In this document: in pieces, positions 19,999-29,123 of the stretch | Numbering within the stretch: position 1 is the stretch's first letter | Layout: the number at the start of each line of letters is the position of its first letter | NCBI GenBank assembly: GCA_001825335.1 | Contig: MHWA01000015.1 | Location: 1 to 32,240, forward strand | DNA: 32,240 bases | Direction of reading: 5' to 3' | DNA from: Candidatus Zambryskibacteria bacterium RIFCSPLOWO2_01_FULL_35_19 | Lineage (GTDB): Bacteria > Patescibacteriota > Minisyncoccia > Phycocordibacterales > WO2-35-19 | Made by a program: the position numbers and the translations under genes | The notes under the pieces: generated by a model | The model's input: the letters and a program-made list of their open reading frames with translations, nothing else | What the model was told of the DNA's origin: nothing | Databases searched by the model: none

Positions 19999-20242
19999 GA
20001 TTTATAATAAAATTTATTCTAACTAATTAATTAAATACCTTTCCATAAATAGTTTTTTTACACACCAAGAAACACCCTAATCACTTAGGGATTTTAATCT
20101 CCTCCTTTTTTAACTATTTATTTTTTTATAAGTCAAAAGTCTAGGATTTTGCTTGTAATCCGTCAGTTGACGGAAACTGTTTTTTGGTTATTAACAGTTC
20201 ACCATTGACAAGCCATAACTCAATCATTCAATAGTAAACATC

Positions 20243-20270
20243 AGTATAAACTTATCAAAAAATTTGTCAA
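20243..20270 (-). promoter_or_regulatory. Sigma70-like promoter for rpoBC
   Basis: Minus strand TTGACA-N16-TATACT (TTGACAAATTTTTTGATAAGTTTATACT), about 245 nt upstream of the rpoB ATG. Confidence 0.65.
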
Positions 20271-20300
20271 GTTTGTCAACCCTCCCCTGTGGATAAAGAA

Positions 20301-20348
20301 GTAAAGAAGGGTTCCCCTTCTTCATTTAAAAAGTGTGGTGTAATTTAT
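20301..20348. repeat. Dispersed intergenic repeat, copy 2
   Basis: AAAGAAGGGTTCCCCTTCTTCATTTAAAAAGTGTGGTGTAATTT, hairpin AAGAAGGG-TTC-CCCTTCTT; about 3 differences from copy at 6976-7022. Confidence 0.75.
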
Positions 20349-21457
20349 TTACCAATCCGTAGCAAAGCGACTACAAATAAAGATTCAGCCCAGCCGAGCG
20401 GAGTGTTGTCATTAGGTTTGTCAGAGTCAGAATAATAAAGTTCTGGAATTTGGTCTTGATAGATAGTTTTAAAAGATTTTTCTAAATATTGTTGAGATTT
20501 TTCTATATCTCCCCATTTACCATAAATAATAGAAAGCCAAGGAAAACCAAAACACCATTCGGCCTCTTCACTTACTCCGTCTTCATTTTTATTGTAATAT
20601 TTATCATTTTTATATCTTATAACTCCCCTATCTTTTTTTAAATGATATTCTAAGTGTCTTACTATTTCGCGAGCAGTTTTTTCTGGTACGATATTAAAAG
20701 GATAAATAAGAGAAAGAAGTGCTAAATCTGTAAATTTACTGATGGATTCTCTTGGTAGTAATTTTTTTAAGGCCTCTTCTCCTTTTTCTATTAAATGTCT
20801 CGGTATATTAATTATTCCTAGCTTAGCGATTGATTTTAAACCAGCCACACAAGCTCCAATAGAAGAAGCGTGGACTTCTTCATATTCTTCCCAAACTCCA
20901 TTGTCTGGATCATGCCAATATTCTATTGATTTTAGATAATCAACCAAAATCTGAATAATTTCTTTTTCTTCTTCTGTTTCAATTATGTTGATATTTTTAT
21001 TTTCTAGATCTCCTATTTTGAAGAGAATAGCTCCGATGGCATCATTTTGTTTATTGCCCCATTCTTCCCAAAATTCTTCAAAGGTTTCTGGATTGTATCT
21101 GGCATGAATATATTGAAAAGTATTGTATGGTTTGTTTTTGATAGCCCAGTTTATCTTGTTTTTATGTTTGATAAAAATAGAAAGCAAAGCTTTCCAAACT
21201 TTTTTGACAGTTTCTATATCTTCTATTTCTTCAAAAGCTAAACAAGTATAAAAATTGTCTCTAAGCCAAGCCTTGTTATATCCGGTTGAAACATCTGATC
21301 GTGACGCCAAAAACAAACCACTCGGAGCTTGTAAAGCTCTAATGTTATTTAGATGTTGTTCTAATATGTCTTCGTTTATAATCATTTTGTTTTTCAAAAA
21401 ATTAAATAAGTATTGTTTCTGCGTTAGGTCAAAAGGATAAGGCTCTTGAAACAACAT
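20345..21457 (-). CDS. Glycoside hydrolase family 15-like (alpha/alpha)6-barrel protein
   Basis: GYNKAWLRDNFYTCLAFEE, WGNKQNDAIGAILF, WEEYEEVHASSIGACVAGL, PLGWAESLFVVALL. Confidence 0.8.
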   Translation of the reverse strand: MLFQEPYPFDLTQKQYLFNFLKNKMIINEDILEQHLNNIRALQAPSGLFLASRSDVSTGYNKAWLRDNFYTCLAFEEIEDIETVKKVWKALLSIFIKHKNKINWAIKNKPYNTFQYIHARYNPETFEEFWEEWGNKQNDAIGAILFKIGDLENKNINIIETEEEKEIIQILVDYLKSIEYWHDPDNGVWEEYEEVHASSIGACVAGLKSIAKLGIINIPRHLIEKGEEALKKLLPRESISKFTDLALLSLIYPFNIVPEKTAREIVRHLEYHLKKDRGVIRYKNDKYYNKNEDGVSEEAEWCFGFPWLSIIYGKWGDIEKSQQYLEKSFKTIYQDQIPELYYSDSDKPNDNTPLGWAESLFVVALLRIGK

Positions 21458-21484
21458 TATTTAATTTTTCTTCAGTTTCCTATT

Positions 21485-21799
21485 CTACTTTCCTAAAATA
21501 TTTTTTTCGTATAATTTTTTTGCTTCTGTTAACATTTCTTTAAGATACGGCCTTTTATTTTCCATTAAGTCGGCGAGTATTGGATAATTTTTCTTAGCTT
21601 CAACATATAAAGAAATAACTTTTTCTTCCTCTTTAAAAAATTCAAGCATCTTTAAGGCCAGTTTTTCTTCGTAGTATTTTTTGTCATCATCAATACCTTT
21701 GCCTCTGATACTCTCTACAATTTCTTTAGCAATGTCAGTTTCCGTTTGAACTTGAGCGATCAAAAAATCAACCTCATCTTTAATTGGATTTTTACTCAT
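21485..21799 (-). CDS. Hypothetical protein
   Basis: 104-aa ORF in a tight minus-strand series. Confidence 0.6.
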   Translation of the reverse strand: MSKNPIKDEVDFLIAQVQTETDIAKEIVESIRGKGIDDDKKYYEEKLALKMLEFFKEEEKVISLYVEAKKNYPILADLMENKRPYLKEMLTEAKKLYEKNILGK

Positions 21800-21804
21800 A
21801 TAAA

Positions 21805-21990
21805 TTAAATTCCTCTATTTGCAAAATTATCAAAATAAGGATTTTCTTGTATTCTTTTGATTACAGAAGTTGCTTCCATATTTTTATCAAACATTTCTTT
21901 TACAGTTATCTCAACTCCTCTTATCTTACTTCCTAGTGTTTCTTGGGTTAAAATCTCTTCGTTATTTTTTTCTTGATTAAGTCCTTCCAT
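21805..21990 (-). CDS. Hypothetical small protein
   Basis: 61-aa ORF, 5 nt upstream of the 21485..21799 ORF in the same direction. Confidence 0.5.
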   Translation of the reverse strand: MEGLNQEKNNEEILTQETLGSKIRGVEITVKEMFDKNMEATSVIKRIQENPYFDNFANRGI

Positions 21991-22082
21991 ATTTTTAAAA
22001 TTAATAATAAATTTTATATCTTAATTTTACCCTCTTTTTTATAAAATGCATCCACAGATAAAAGAAGTTTACTAATTTCATA

Positions 22083-22091
22083 TGATATAAT
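22083..22091 (+). promoter_or_regulatory. Extended -10 promoter (TGATATAAT)
   Basis: TGN-TATAAT consensus directly upstream of a structured noncoding stretch. Confidence 0.6.
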
Positions 22092-22097
22092 CTTTGA

Positions 22098-22290
22098 GGA
22101 CTAGTTTTTTCATAAACCAAAAGAGAAGTCCACCTTGGATTTAGGGCTCATTTATAGTGAGTGCAATTAAACCATAATGCATTTCTCTTTTGGCTTAACT
22201 AAAATAAACAATAAAAGAGACGTCTTTGTTGTTATTGATAGGTTAAGTTAGCAAAAACCACCGCGTTTACGCAGTGGTTTTTGCTTTTTA
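22098..22290 (+). ncRNA. Candidate structured small RNA of unknown family
   Basis: Long-range stem CCAAAAGAGAA (22117-22127)/TTCTCTTTTGG (22183-22193), second stem CTTAAC (22194-22199)/GTTAAG (22242-22247), intrinsic terminator 22251-22290, extended -10 upstream, no ORF. Confidence 0.62.
22251..22290. terminator. Intrinsic terminator (probably bidirectional)
   Basis: GCAAAAACCAC-CGCGTTTACGCA-GTGGTTTTTGC followed by TTTTTA; also sits at the end of trmD on the opposite strand. Confidence 0.85.
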
Positions 22291-23010
22291 TTTTTGCTTT
22301 TTATTTCGCCATTCGGTAATTTTTGCATGATTTCCTGAAAGTAGTATTTTGGGCACACGGTATTTTTTGCCTTTATATTCCAAAATTTCCGGTCTGGTAT
22401 AATGAGGATATTCTAGCCCACTTTCACCAACTTTGTTTTCTTTTTCTTTTTTTAATAAAAGATTCCAGTGAGATTCTTCACTTAAAGATTCCAAACGAAT
22501 GACTCCCGGTATGAGTCTGGCCACTGCTGAAAAAACAACCATAACTGCCACATCACCATCAGTTAAAACGTAAGGGCCGATAGAAATTTCTTCAGCTTTA
22601 AGAGCTTTTTTTACTCTTTCGTCTATTCCCTCATAACGGCCAGTAATGAAGATCATTTCTTTATATTTTTTGGTCCAATCATAAGCTATTTTTTGATTGA
22701 ACATTTTGCCTTTAGCTGAAAAGATGACCACTTTGGTTTTTTTGTTTTTTATCTTATTTTTGATCTTGGTAAATGTTTTTAAGATTGGTTCTGCTTGTAG
22801 GACCATACCAGCCCCTCCTCCGTAAGGTTTGCCGTCCACTCTTAAATAAGGTTTTTCATTTTTCTTTTGAGCTCCAGTTGGTTTTACAACATCACGAGGA
22901 TTATATAAAGAAAATTTTATTTTTTTATTTTTTATGGCACGCGCCAAAATAGACTCATTTAAATAAGATTTAAAAATATCTGGAAATAAAGTGATTATAT
23001 GAAAATTCAT
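22288..23010 (-). CDS. trmD: tRNA (guanine-N1)-methyltransferase
   Basis: MNFHIITLFPDIFKSYLNESILARA, KPYGGGAGMVLQAEPI, FITGRYEGIDERV, SIGPYVLTDGDVAVMVV, ARLIPGVI. Confidence 0.96.
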   Translation of the reverse strand: MNFHIITLFPDIFKSYLNESILARAIKNKKIKFSLYNPRDVVKPTGAQKKNEKPYLRVDGKPYGGGAGMVLQAEPILKTFTKIKNKIKNKKTKVVIFSAKGKMFNQKIAYDWTKKYKEMIFITGRYEGIDERVKKALKAEEISIGPYVLTDGDVAVMVVFSAVARLIPGVIRLESLSEESHWNLLLKKEKENKVGESGLEYPHYTRPEILEYKGKKYRVPKILLSGNHAKITEWRNKKQK

Positions 23011-23087
23011 AAAATAAATAATACCATAAAAATAAAACTACGTCTATCTATAAGATAAACGCAGTTTTATTTTTTGAAATTTATTTA

Positions 23088-23420
23088 TTACATTTTTAGA
23101 TCTTCCATCACATCATCTACAGAATCAACTTTATGTGCCATAGAGGTATCTCCCCTAGGTTCTGGTCTTTTACCACCCTCGGGCTCATTTATTTTTAAGT
23201 TTACTCTAGCGTTGTTTTTCATTCCAACCACTCTAAGTAAGATCCTAATAGCTTTGGCGGTGTTGCCTGATCTTCCTATAATTTTACCCATATCTTCTGG
23301 GTGTACATCTAGACTGAGAAGAACTCCCATCTCGTCTACGGTGCGGTTAATCTTTACGGCCTCTGGATGATCTACCAATCCTCTGACTAGATAATCCAAA
23401 AATTCTTGATCTTTTTCCAT
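23088..23420 (-). CDS. KH-domain RNA-binding protein (KhpA-like)
   Basis: MGKIIGRSGNTAKAIRILLRVVG KH core; located between rpsP and trmD as in many bacteria. Confidence 0.9.
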   Translation of the reverse strand: MEKDQEFLDYLVRGLVDHPEAVKINRTVDEMGVLLSLDVHPEDMGKIIGRSGNTAKAIRILLRVVGMKNNARVNLKINEPEGGKRPEPRGDTSMAHKVDSVDDVMEDLKM

Positions 23421-23456
23421 TGTATTGCTGTTACCTGCTAATAATCTAATTATACA

Positions 23457-23900
23457 TTAATCTGTTTTTTCATCCACTACCTCTTCTGGTGTTTCTTCTA
23501 TAATTTTTTCGGGTTGAATCGGTTCATTTTCGGTTGGTGTTGGAGCTGATTCTTTGACTATCTCCGTTTCAGTTGCCTCTGTTTTTGGCTCTTTTGTGGT
23601 CGCTTCGTCTTTTTCTTTAATTATGGGTGTTTTTTTGGATAAGACGTTTATTTTTTTTCCATCAATAAATTTTTTATCAACAAGAAAGTTGTGCACAGTG
23701 TCAGATAATTTTGCTCCTTTTGATATCCAGTGTTTTATTTTTTCTATTTTAAATACAGCATCATCTTTTCTTCTGGTATCATAAGACCCAAGTATTTCCA
23801 AAAACTTACCGCTCTTAGGGCCGTTTTTAGAATCAGTTAAAACGAGCCGGAAGACCGGTTCGTGTTTTCTGCCTACTCTTTGTAATCTGATCATTAACAT
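23457..23900 (-). CDS. rpsP: 30S ribosomal protein S16 with an acidic C-terminal extension
   Basis: MIRLQRVGRKHEPVFRLVLTDSKNGPKSGKFLEILGSYDTRR; tail of ~50 residues rich in E/T/P. Confidence 0.95.
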   Translation of the reverse strand: MLMIRLQRVGRKHEPVFRLVLTDSKNGPKSGKFLEILGSYDTRRKDDAVFKIEKIKHWISKGAKLSDTVHNFLVDKKFIDGKKINVLSKKTPIIKEKDEATTKEPKTEATETEIVKESAPTPTENEPIQPEKIIEETPEEVVDEKTD

Positions 23901-23947
23901 TGCATGTTTAGATTAGCAGATTATTTGAAATAGGTCAACATAGCGAT

Positions 23948-24211
23948 TTAATTATTCATCTCTCTTAATTTTTCTCTAAATGCTTCAAGTTGGGGATATT
24001 CTGGATGACTTTCTCCTGTTTGCTCTATTTCTGATATTAGACTTTCTAACCGCATTCTTTTTATAGCAATTTCTGCTAAAATCGCATTTTCTTCTTCTGA
24101 TATATAATTTTCTCCTACTTGGGGAGGTATTGCTTGTTCATCAAAACCAGCATTTTCTCTTCTTTCTCTTTCTCTTTTTTCACCAAAATCAAACATTTTT
24201 CCAAAATTCAT
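23948..24211 (-). CDS. Hypothetical protein
   Basis: 87-aa ORF between rpsP and a divergent gene. Confidence 0.5.
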   Translation of the reverse strand: MNFGKMFDFGEKRERERRENAGFDEQAIPPQVGENYISEEENAILAEIAIKRMRLESLISEIEQTGESHPEYPQLEAFREKLREMNN

Positions 24212-24305
24212 AATTTTATTATTAATAATAATAAAAAGATTATATCACTAGTTTTCCACTGAAGAAAGAAGGTCATTTTAATACGAAGATGATAAAATTA
24301 AAAAA

Positions 24306-25565
24306 GTGTCTATCATTAAAAACAAAAAAGAATTAGCCACCAATAAATTGAGAGAAGATGCTCTTGATATTTTGGAAGCGGGACTTGAAGCTATTAATAC
24401 AGAAAAAATATTGCGAAATAAAATTTCTCTCCAAAATGGAGAACTCTGCATTGGAGAAGGTAGATATCTTTGTGAGCATTATGAAAATATATTTTTTATT
24501 GGTATAGGTAAATGCGCTTTTGATGGAGCTCAAGTTATAGAAGATATATTGGGAGATAAATTAACAAACGGCATAGTTTTGGATGTTAAATCAGGTGTTT
24601 TAAAAAAAATAAAATCGTATGAAGGCACTCACCCTTACCCTTCCGAGCAAAATATGAATGCAACCAAAGAAATAATAGAGATGATAAAAGGGGTTACTGA
24701 AAGAGATTTGGTATTGGTTTTAATTTCCGGCGGAGGATCTTCTCTTTTATATATGCCCAACGATAAAAATTGTGAAAATACAGCAAAAATTACAAAAGAA
24801 CTTACATTAAAAGGAGCACCGATTTATGAACTCAACACCGTCAGAAAACATTTATCAGAAGTCCAAGGTGGAGGTTTGGCCAAACTATGTTTCCCCGCCA
24901 ATGTTGTCTCTCTTATTTTTTCAGATGTTTTAGGTAATGATATGGGTATGATAGCTTCTGGTCCTACTGTTTTTGATAATACTACTGTCGAAGATGCAAA
25001 AAAGATTTTAGACAAATATGGTCTTGAAGCTCAATGTTTGATGGAGACTCCTAAAGATTTAAAGTATTTTGAAAGAGTTACAAATATGTTGCTGATCACC
25101 AACCAAGATGCTTTAAAAGCTATGGAAGAAAAAGCTAAAAATTTGGGATATGACACAAAAATAGAAACTGACCATCTTTCAGGAGAGGCACAAGAAGTTG
25201 GTAAAATATTGGCAAAAAAAGAATTAAAACCAAAAACTTGCCTGCTTTTTGGAGGTGAGACTACGGTTGAAGTGAAGGGAGATGGAGTAGGCGGTAGAAA
25301 TCAAGAAGTAGCTCTTTCGGCTCTTTCTGATTTGAAAGATGGCGTTGTTTTGGTTTCAGTCGCTTCAGATGGTTGGGATAATTCAGATGTAGCGGGTGCG
25401 ATAGTTGACAAAGGAACTTTAGAAAAAGCTAATCTGGTTTCAAAAAATCCAGAAGATTATTTATCAAAAAATAATAGCTATAATTTTTTTAAACAAGTTG
25501 GTGGCGCGATATCAACAGGTCGGCTCGGGTCTAATGTCTCTGATTTGTTTATACTTATTATATAA
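24306..25565 (+). CDS. Glycerate 2-kinase (MOFRL family)
   Basis: IGKCAFDGA, VLVLISGGGSSLLYMP, NTVRKHLSEVQGGGLAKL, LFGGETTVEVKGDGVGGRNQEVAL; GTG start. Confidence 0.92.
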   Translation: MSIIKNKKELATNKLREDALDILEAGLEAINTEKILRNKISLQNGELCIGEGRYLCEHYENIFFIGIGKCAFDGAQVIEDILGDKLTNGIVLDVKSGVLKKIKSYEGTHPYPSEQNMNATKEIIEMIKGVTERDLVLVLISGGGSSLLYMPNDKNCENTAKITKELTLKGAPIYELNTVRKHLSEVQGGGLAKLCFPANVVSLIFSDVLGNDMGMIASGPTVFDNTTVEDAKKILDKYGLEAQCLMETPKDLKYFERVTNMLLITNQDALKAMEEKAKNLGYDTKIETDHLSGEAQEVGKILAKKELKPKTCLLFGGETTVEVKGDGVGGRNQEVALSALSDLKDGVVLVSVASDGWDNSDVAGAIVDKGTLEKANLVSKNPEDYLSKNNSYNFFKQVGGAISTGRLGSNVSDLFILII

Positions 25566-25574
25566 TTAATTTAA

Positions 25575-28010
25575 ATGGAAGATAAAAATAAAAAATTTAT
25601 ACTTTGGTTTGATCAGGTCGGTATCGCTGATGTAGCTTCGGTCGGTGGCAAGAATGCATCTTTAGGTGAGATGTATACTACACTTGTGCCAAAAGGTATC
25701 AGGGTGCCAAATGGTTTTGTGATTACCGCTTATGCTTATCGTTATTTTATAGAGAAAGAAGGATTAACTTCTTTTATTAAAGAAACTTTAAAAGATTTAG
25801 ATACTGAAGATATAAAAAATTTACAAAAAAAGGGCAAGGCAATTAGAGAAAAAATTATTGCCGCCAATGTCCCAGATGAAATAGAAAAAGAAATAGCCGA
25901 AGCTTATAAAAATCTCTCCAGTGCTTATAATATGGATGAAGCTGATACTGCAGTCCGTTCTAGTGCTACTGCCGAAGACTTGCCCGGAGCATCTTTTGCT
26001 GGTGAACATGAGACTTATCTCAATGTTGTCGGTGAAAAAAACATTTTAGAATCGGTAAAGATGGCGATGGCTTCTCTTTGGAATGACCGCGCAATTTCTT
26101 ATAGAGTGGATAAAGGTTTTGATCATTTTGATGTGGCTCTTTCTGTTGGTGTGCAAAAAATGGTTCGTTCTGACAAAGGTTCATCGGGCGTGATGTTTAC
26201 CATTGATACGGAGAGTGGTTTTAAAGATGTGGTTGAAATAGATGCTTCGTGGGGTTTGGGTGAAATGGTGGTGCAAGGTAAAGTGACACCAGATTCTTAT
26301 TTGATTTTTAAACCAACTTTAAATCAAGGATTTAGATCTATTGTTAAAAAAAGCATTGGTTCAAAAGAAAACAAAATGATTTACACTTCGACAAGTTCAG
26401 TGCAAGTGCATGATGTTACAAAATCTGTCAAAGAAATAAAAGTTGCTCCAAAAGAGAGAAATATTTTTGTTTTGAATAATGAAGAAATTTTGACCTTATC
26501 ACGTTGGGCGCTAGAGATTGAAAAACATTACACCGAAAAAGCTGGTAAAGAAATGCCGATGGATATGGAATGGGCCAAAGATGGCATAACGGGAGAACTT
26601 TTTATTGTTCAAGCAAGACCTGAAACAGTCCAGTCCGAAAAGAAGCACAACAGTATTACTGAATACAAACTTACAACTAAAGAAGAGCCCATCGTAGTAG
26701 GTATTGCTGTTGGTACTAAAATTGCTTCTGGTAAGGCGCATATTATTACTGATGTCAAAAAATTAAACGAATTTCAAAAAGGAGAAATTTTGGTGACTGA
26801 AATTACAGACCCAGATTGGGAACCAATTATGAAAATAGCCTCGGCTATTATTACTGAAAAAGGAGGCCGCACCTCTCATGCAGCGATTGTTTCTCGAGAA
26901 CTTGGTATTCCAGCTGTGGTTGGCACCGGCGATGCTCTTTCTAAATTAAAAACGGGACAGATGATTACAGTTGATACTTCAAGTGGCACATCTGGTAATG
27001 TTTTTGATGGCAAATTGGAATGGCAAGAAGAAGTCCATGATATCACTTCCCTCCCAGATACAAAAACAAAAGTCTGTATGAATATCGGCTCTCCAGAAAG
27101 CGCTTTTATGAATTCATTTATTCCTAACAAAGGGGTTGGTTTGGCTCGTGAAGAATTTATAATTGCCTCTAGTATTAAAGTTCATCCAAATGCTCTTTTA
27201 AATTTTGAAAATATAAAATCAAAGGTCCTCAAAGATAAAATAGAAGAGGCTACTTTGGGTTATGAAAATAAAGTTGATTTTTATGTTGATAAACTTGCCG
27301 AAGGTATAGGCCAGATTTGCGCCGCTTTTTATCCAAATGACGTGATTGTTAGATTTAGTGATTTTAAAACCAATGAATACGCCACCTTACTTGGAGGTGA
27401 AGAATACGAACCAAAAGAAGAAAATCCAATGCTTGGTTGGCGAGGTGCTTCTCGTTATTATGATCCTAAATTTAAAGAAGCTTTTAAATTAGAATGTAGA
27501 GCTTTCAAAAAAGTGCGAGATGAATTTGGTCTCAAAAATATTGTTGCTCTAGTTCCATTTTGTCGCACTCCCGAAGAGGGTCAAAAAGTTTTAGATATTA
27601 TGAAAGAAGAGGGATTGGAAAAAGGAGTTGATGGATTTAAAGTCTATGTAATGTGTGAAATACCAGCCAATGTTTTGCGGGCTGACGAATTTTTGGATAT
27701 TTTTGATGGTTTTTCTATCGGCTCCAATGATTTAGCCCAACTAACTCTTGGTCTTGACCGAGACTCGGGAATTGTCGCTCATATTTCAAATGAAAACGAC
27801 CCAGCTGTTAAAAATTTAGTTTCTCAAGCTATCGCCAAATGTCGCGAACGTGACAAATACATCGGCTTCTGTGGCCAAGCACCTTCCGACTATCCAGACT
27901 TCACCCGCTTTTTAGTATCCAATAACATTGAAGCCATCTCTCTCAACCCCGACTCCATTATACCTATGATTCTTGCGATTGCTGAAGAGGAGAATAAATT
28001 AAATAATTAA
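25575..28010 (+). CDS. ppsA: Phosphoenolpyruvate synthase
   Basis: VGGKNASLGEMY, AVRSSATAEDLPGASFAGEHETYLNV, GGRTSHAAIVSRELGIPAVVGT, FSIGSNDLAQLTLGLDRDSG. Confidence 0.96.
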   Translation: MEDKNKKFILWFDQVGIADVASVGGKNASLGEMYTTLVPKGIRVPNGFVITAYAYRYFIEKEGLTSFIKETLKDLDTEDIKNLQKKGKAIREKIIAANVPDEIEKEIAEAYKNLSSAYNMDEADTAVRSSATAEDLPGASFAGEHETYLNVVGEKNILESVKMAMASLWNDRAISYRVDKGFDHFDVALSVGVQKMVRSDKGSSGVMFTIDTESGFKDVVEIDASWGLGEMVVQGKVTPDSYLIFKPTLNQGFRSIVKKSIGSKENKMIYTSTSSVQVHDVTKSVKEIKVAPKERNIFVLNNEEILTLSRWALEIEKHYTEKAGKEMPMDMEWAKDGITGELFIVQARPETVQSEKKHNSITEYKLTTKEEPIVVGIAVGTKIASGKAHIITDVKKLNEFQKGEILVTEITDPDWEPIMKIASAIITEKGGRTSHAAIVSRELGIPAVVGTGDALSKLKTGQMITVDTSSGTSGNVFDGKLEWQEEVHDITSLPDTKTKVCMNIGSPESAFMNSFIPNKGVGLAREEFIIASSIKVHPNALLNFENIKSKVLKDKIEEATLGYENKVDFYVDKLAEGIGQICAAFYPNDVIVRFSDFKTNEYATLLGGEEYEPKEENPMLGWRGASRYYDPKFKEAFKLECRAFKKVRDEFGLKNIVALVPFCRTPEEGQKVLDIMKEEGLEKGVDGFKVYVMCEIPANVLRADEFLDIFDGFSIGSNDLAQLTLGLDRDSGIVAHISNENDPAVKNLVSQAIAKCRERDKYIGFCGQAPSDYPDFTRFLVSNNIEAISLNPDSIIPMILAIAEEENKLNN

Positions 28011-28040
28011 AATCACTAAAATTTTTACAATTCTAAAATG

Positions 28041-28056
28041 TAGCGATGCATCGCTA
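28041..28056. repeat. Perfect 16-bp palindrome TAGCGATGCATCGCTA
   Basis: Self-complementary, intergenic between ppsA and the 2-hydroxyacid dehydrogenase. Confidence 0.6.
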
Positions 28057-28112
28057 TAAATAGGTTGTTAATTTTTGCTTGCGTCTGATTTTTGATGATT
28101 TATACTTATGTT

Positions 28113-29123
28113 ATGAACATATTATATTTTTACAATGAAGAGTGGGAGAAGGATTATGTCCAAAAAGGTTTGGGTGAGCATTCGATAGATTTTTTTAAGT
28201 CTATTGAAGAAACTACTCCAGAAATATTAAATTCTACTGAAATTGTTTCTGTTTTTGTCAGCAATCCTCTCGGTAAAGAATTTTTGGATGCAATGCCAAA
28301 CTTGAAACTGATCGCCACTCGTTCAACTGGTTTTGACCATATAGATATAGAAGTGGCTAAAGCCAAAGGTGTTGAGGTAGTCTCGGTCCCCTTTTATGGA
28401 GAAAATACAGTAGCAGAATTTGCTTTTGCTTTACTCCTTACTCTATCGCGTAAAACTTATGATGCTTATGACAGGATAGCGGAAACTGGCTCTTTTTCTC
28501 AAGAAGGTCTACGTGGTTTTGATTTAAAGGGCAAAACTATCGGTGTTATTGGCACTGGACACATTGGACTTAATATTATAGGTATGGCTAAAGGTTTTAA
28601 TATGAATGTAATAGCTTTTGACCCTTTTCCTAAAGAAGAAAAAGCACAAGAACTTGGTTTTAGTTATGTATCTTTAGATGAACTTTTAGCTGGATCAGAT
28701 ATTATCACTATTCATGCTCCACACACAGACTCTACTCACCATATGATAAATACTGGAAATATAGAAAAGATTAAAAAAGGAGCATATCTTATAAATACAG
28801 CCAGAGGCGCAGTGATAGAGACTCAAGCAATAGTAGAAGCTCTTGAAAAAAACATATTATCTGGAGCGGGCCTTGATGTTTTAGAAGAAGAAGGTGATAT
28901 GAAAGACGAAATAACTCTTCTGAATTCAAAACATCCTAAACTAGAAGAATTAAAAAATGTTCTCTCCAACCACTATCTGATAGACCATCCGCGAGTAATA
29001 GTTACTCCACATATTGCTTTTAATACTGATGAGGCAATTAAAAGAATTTTAGATACTACAGTTGATAATATAAACTCTTTTGTAAATGGAGAAATCAAAA
29101 ATTCTGTGTTAAATAAAATATAA
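28113..29123 (+). CDS. D-isomer-specific 2-hydroxyacid dehydrogenase (D-lactate dehydrogenase-like)
   Basis: GKTIGVIGTGHIGLNIIGMAKGF Rossmann motif, HAPHTDSTHHMIN, NTARGAVIETQAI; start uncertain (28092 or 28113). Confidence 0.92.
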   Translation: MNILYFYNEEWEKDYVQKGLGEHSIDFFKSIEETTPEILNSTEIVSVFVSNPLGKEFLDAMPNLKLIATRSTGFDHIDIEVAKAKGVEVVSVPFYGENTVAEFAFALLLTLSRKTYDAYDRIAETGSFSQEGLRGFDLKGKTIGVIGTGHIGLNIIGMAKGFNMNVIAFDPFPKEEKAQELGFSYVSLDELLAGSDIITIHAPHTDSTHHMINTGNIEKIKKGAYLINTARGAVIETQAIVEALEKNILSGAGLDVLEEEGDMKDEITLLNSKHPKLEELKNVLSNHYLIDHPRVIVTPHIAFNTDEAIKRILDTTVDNINSFVNGEIKNSVLNKI

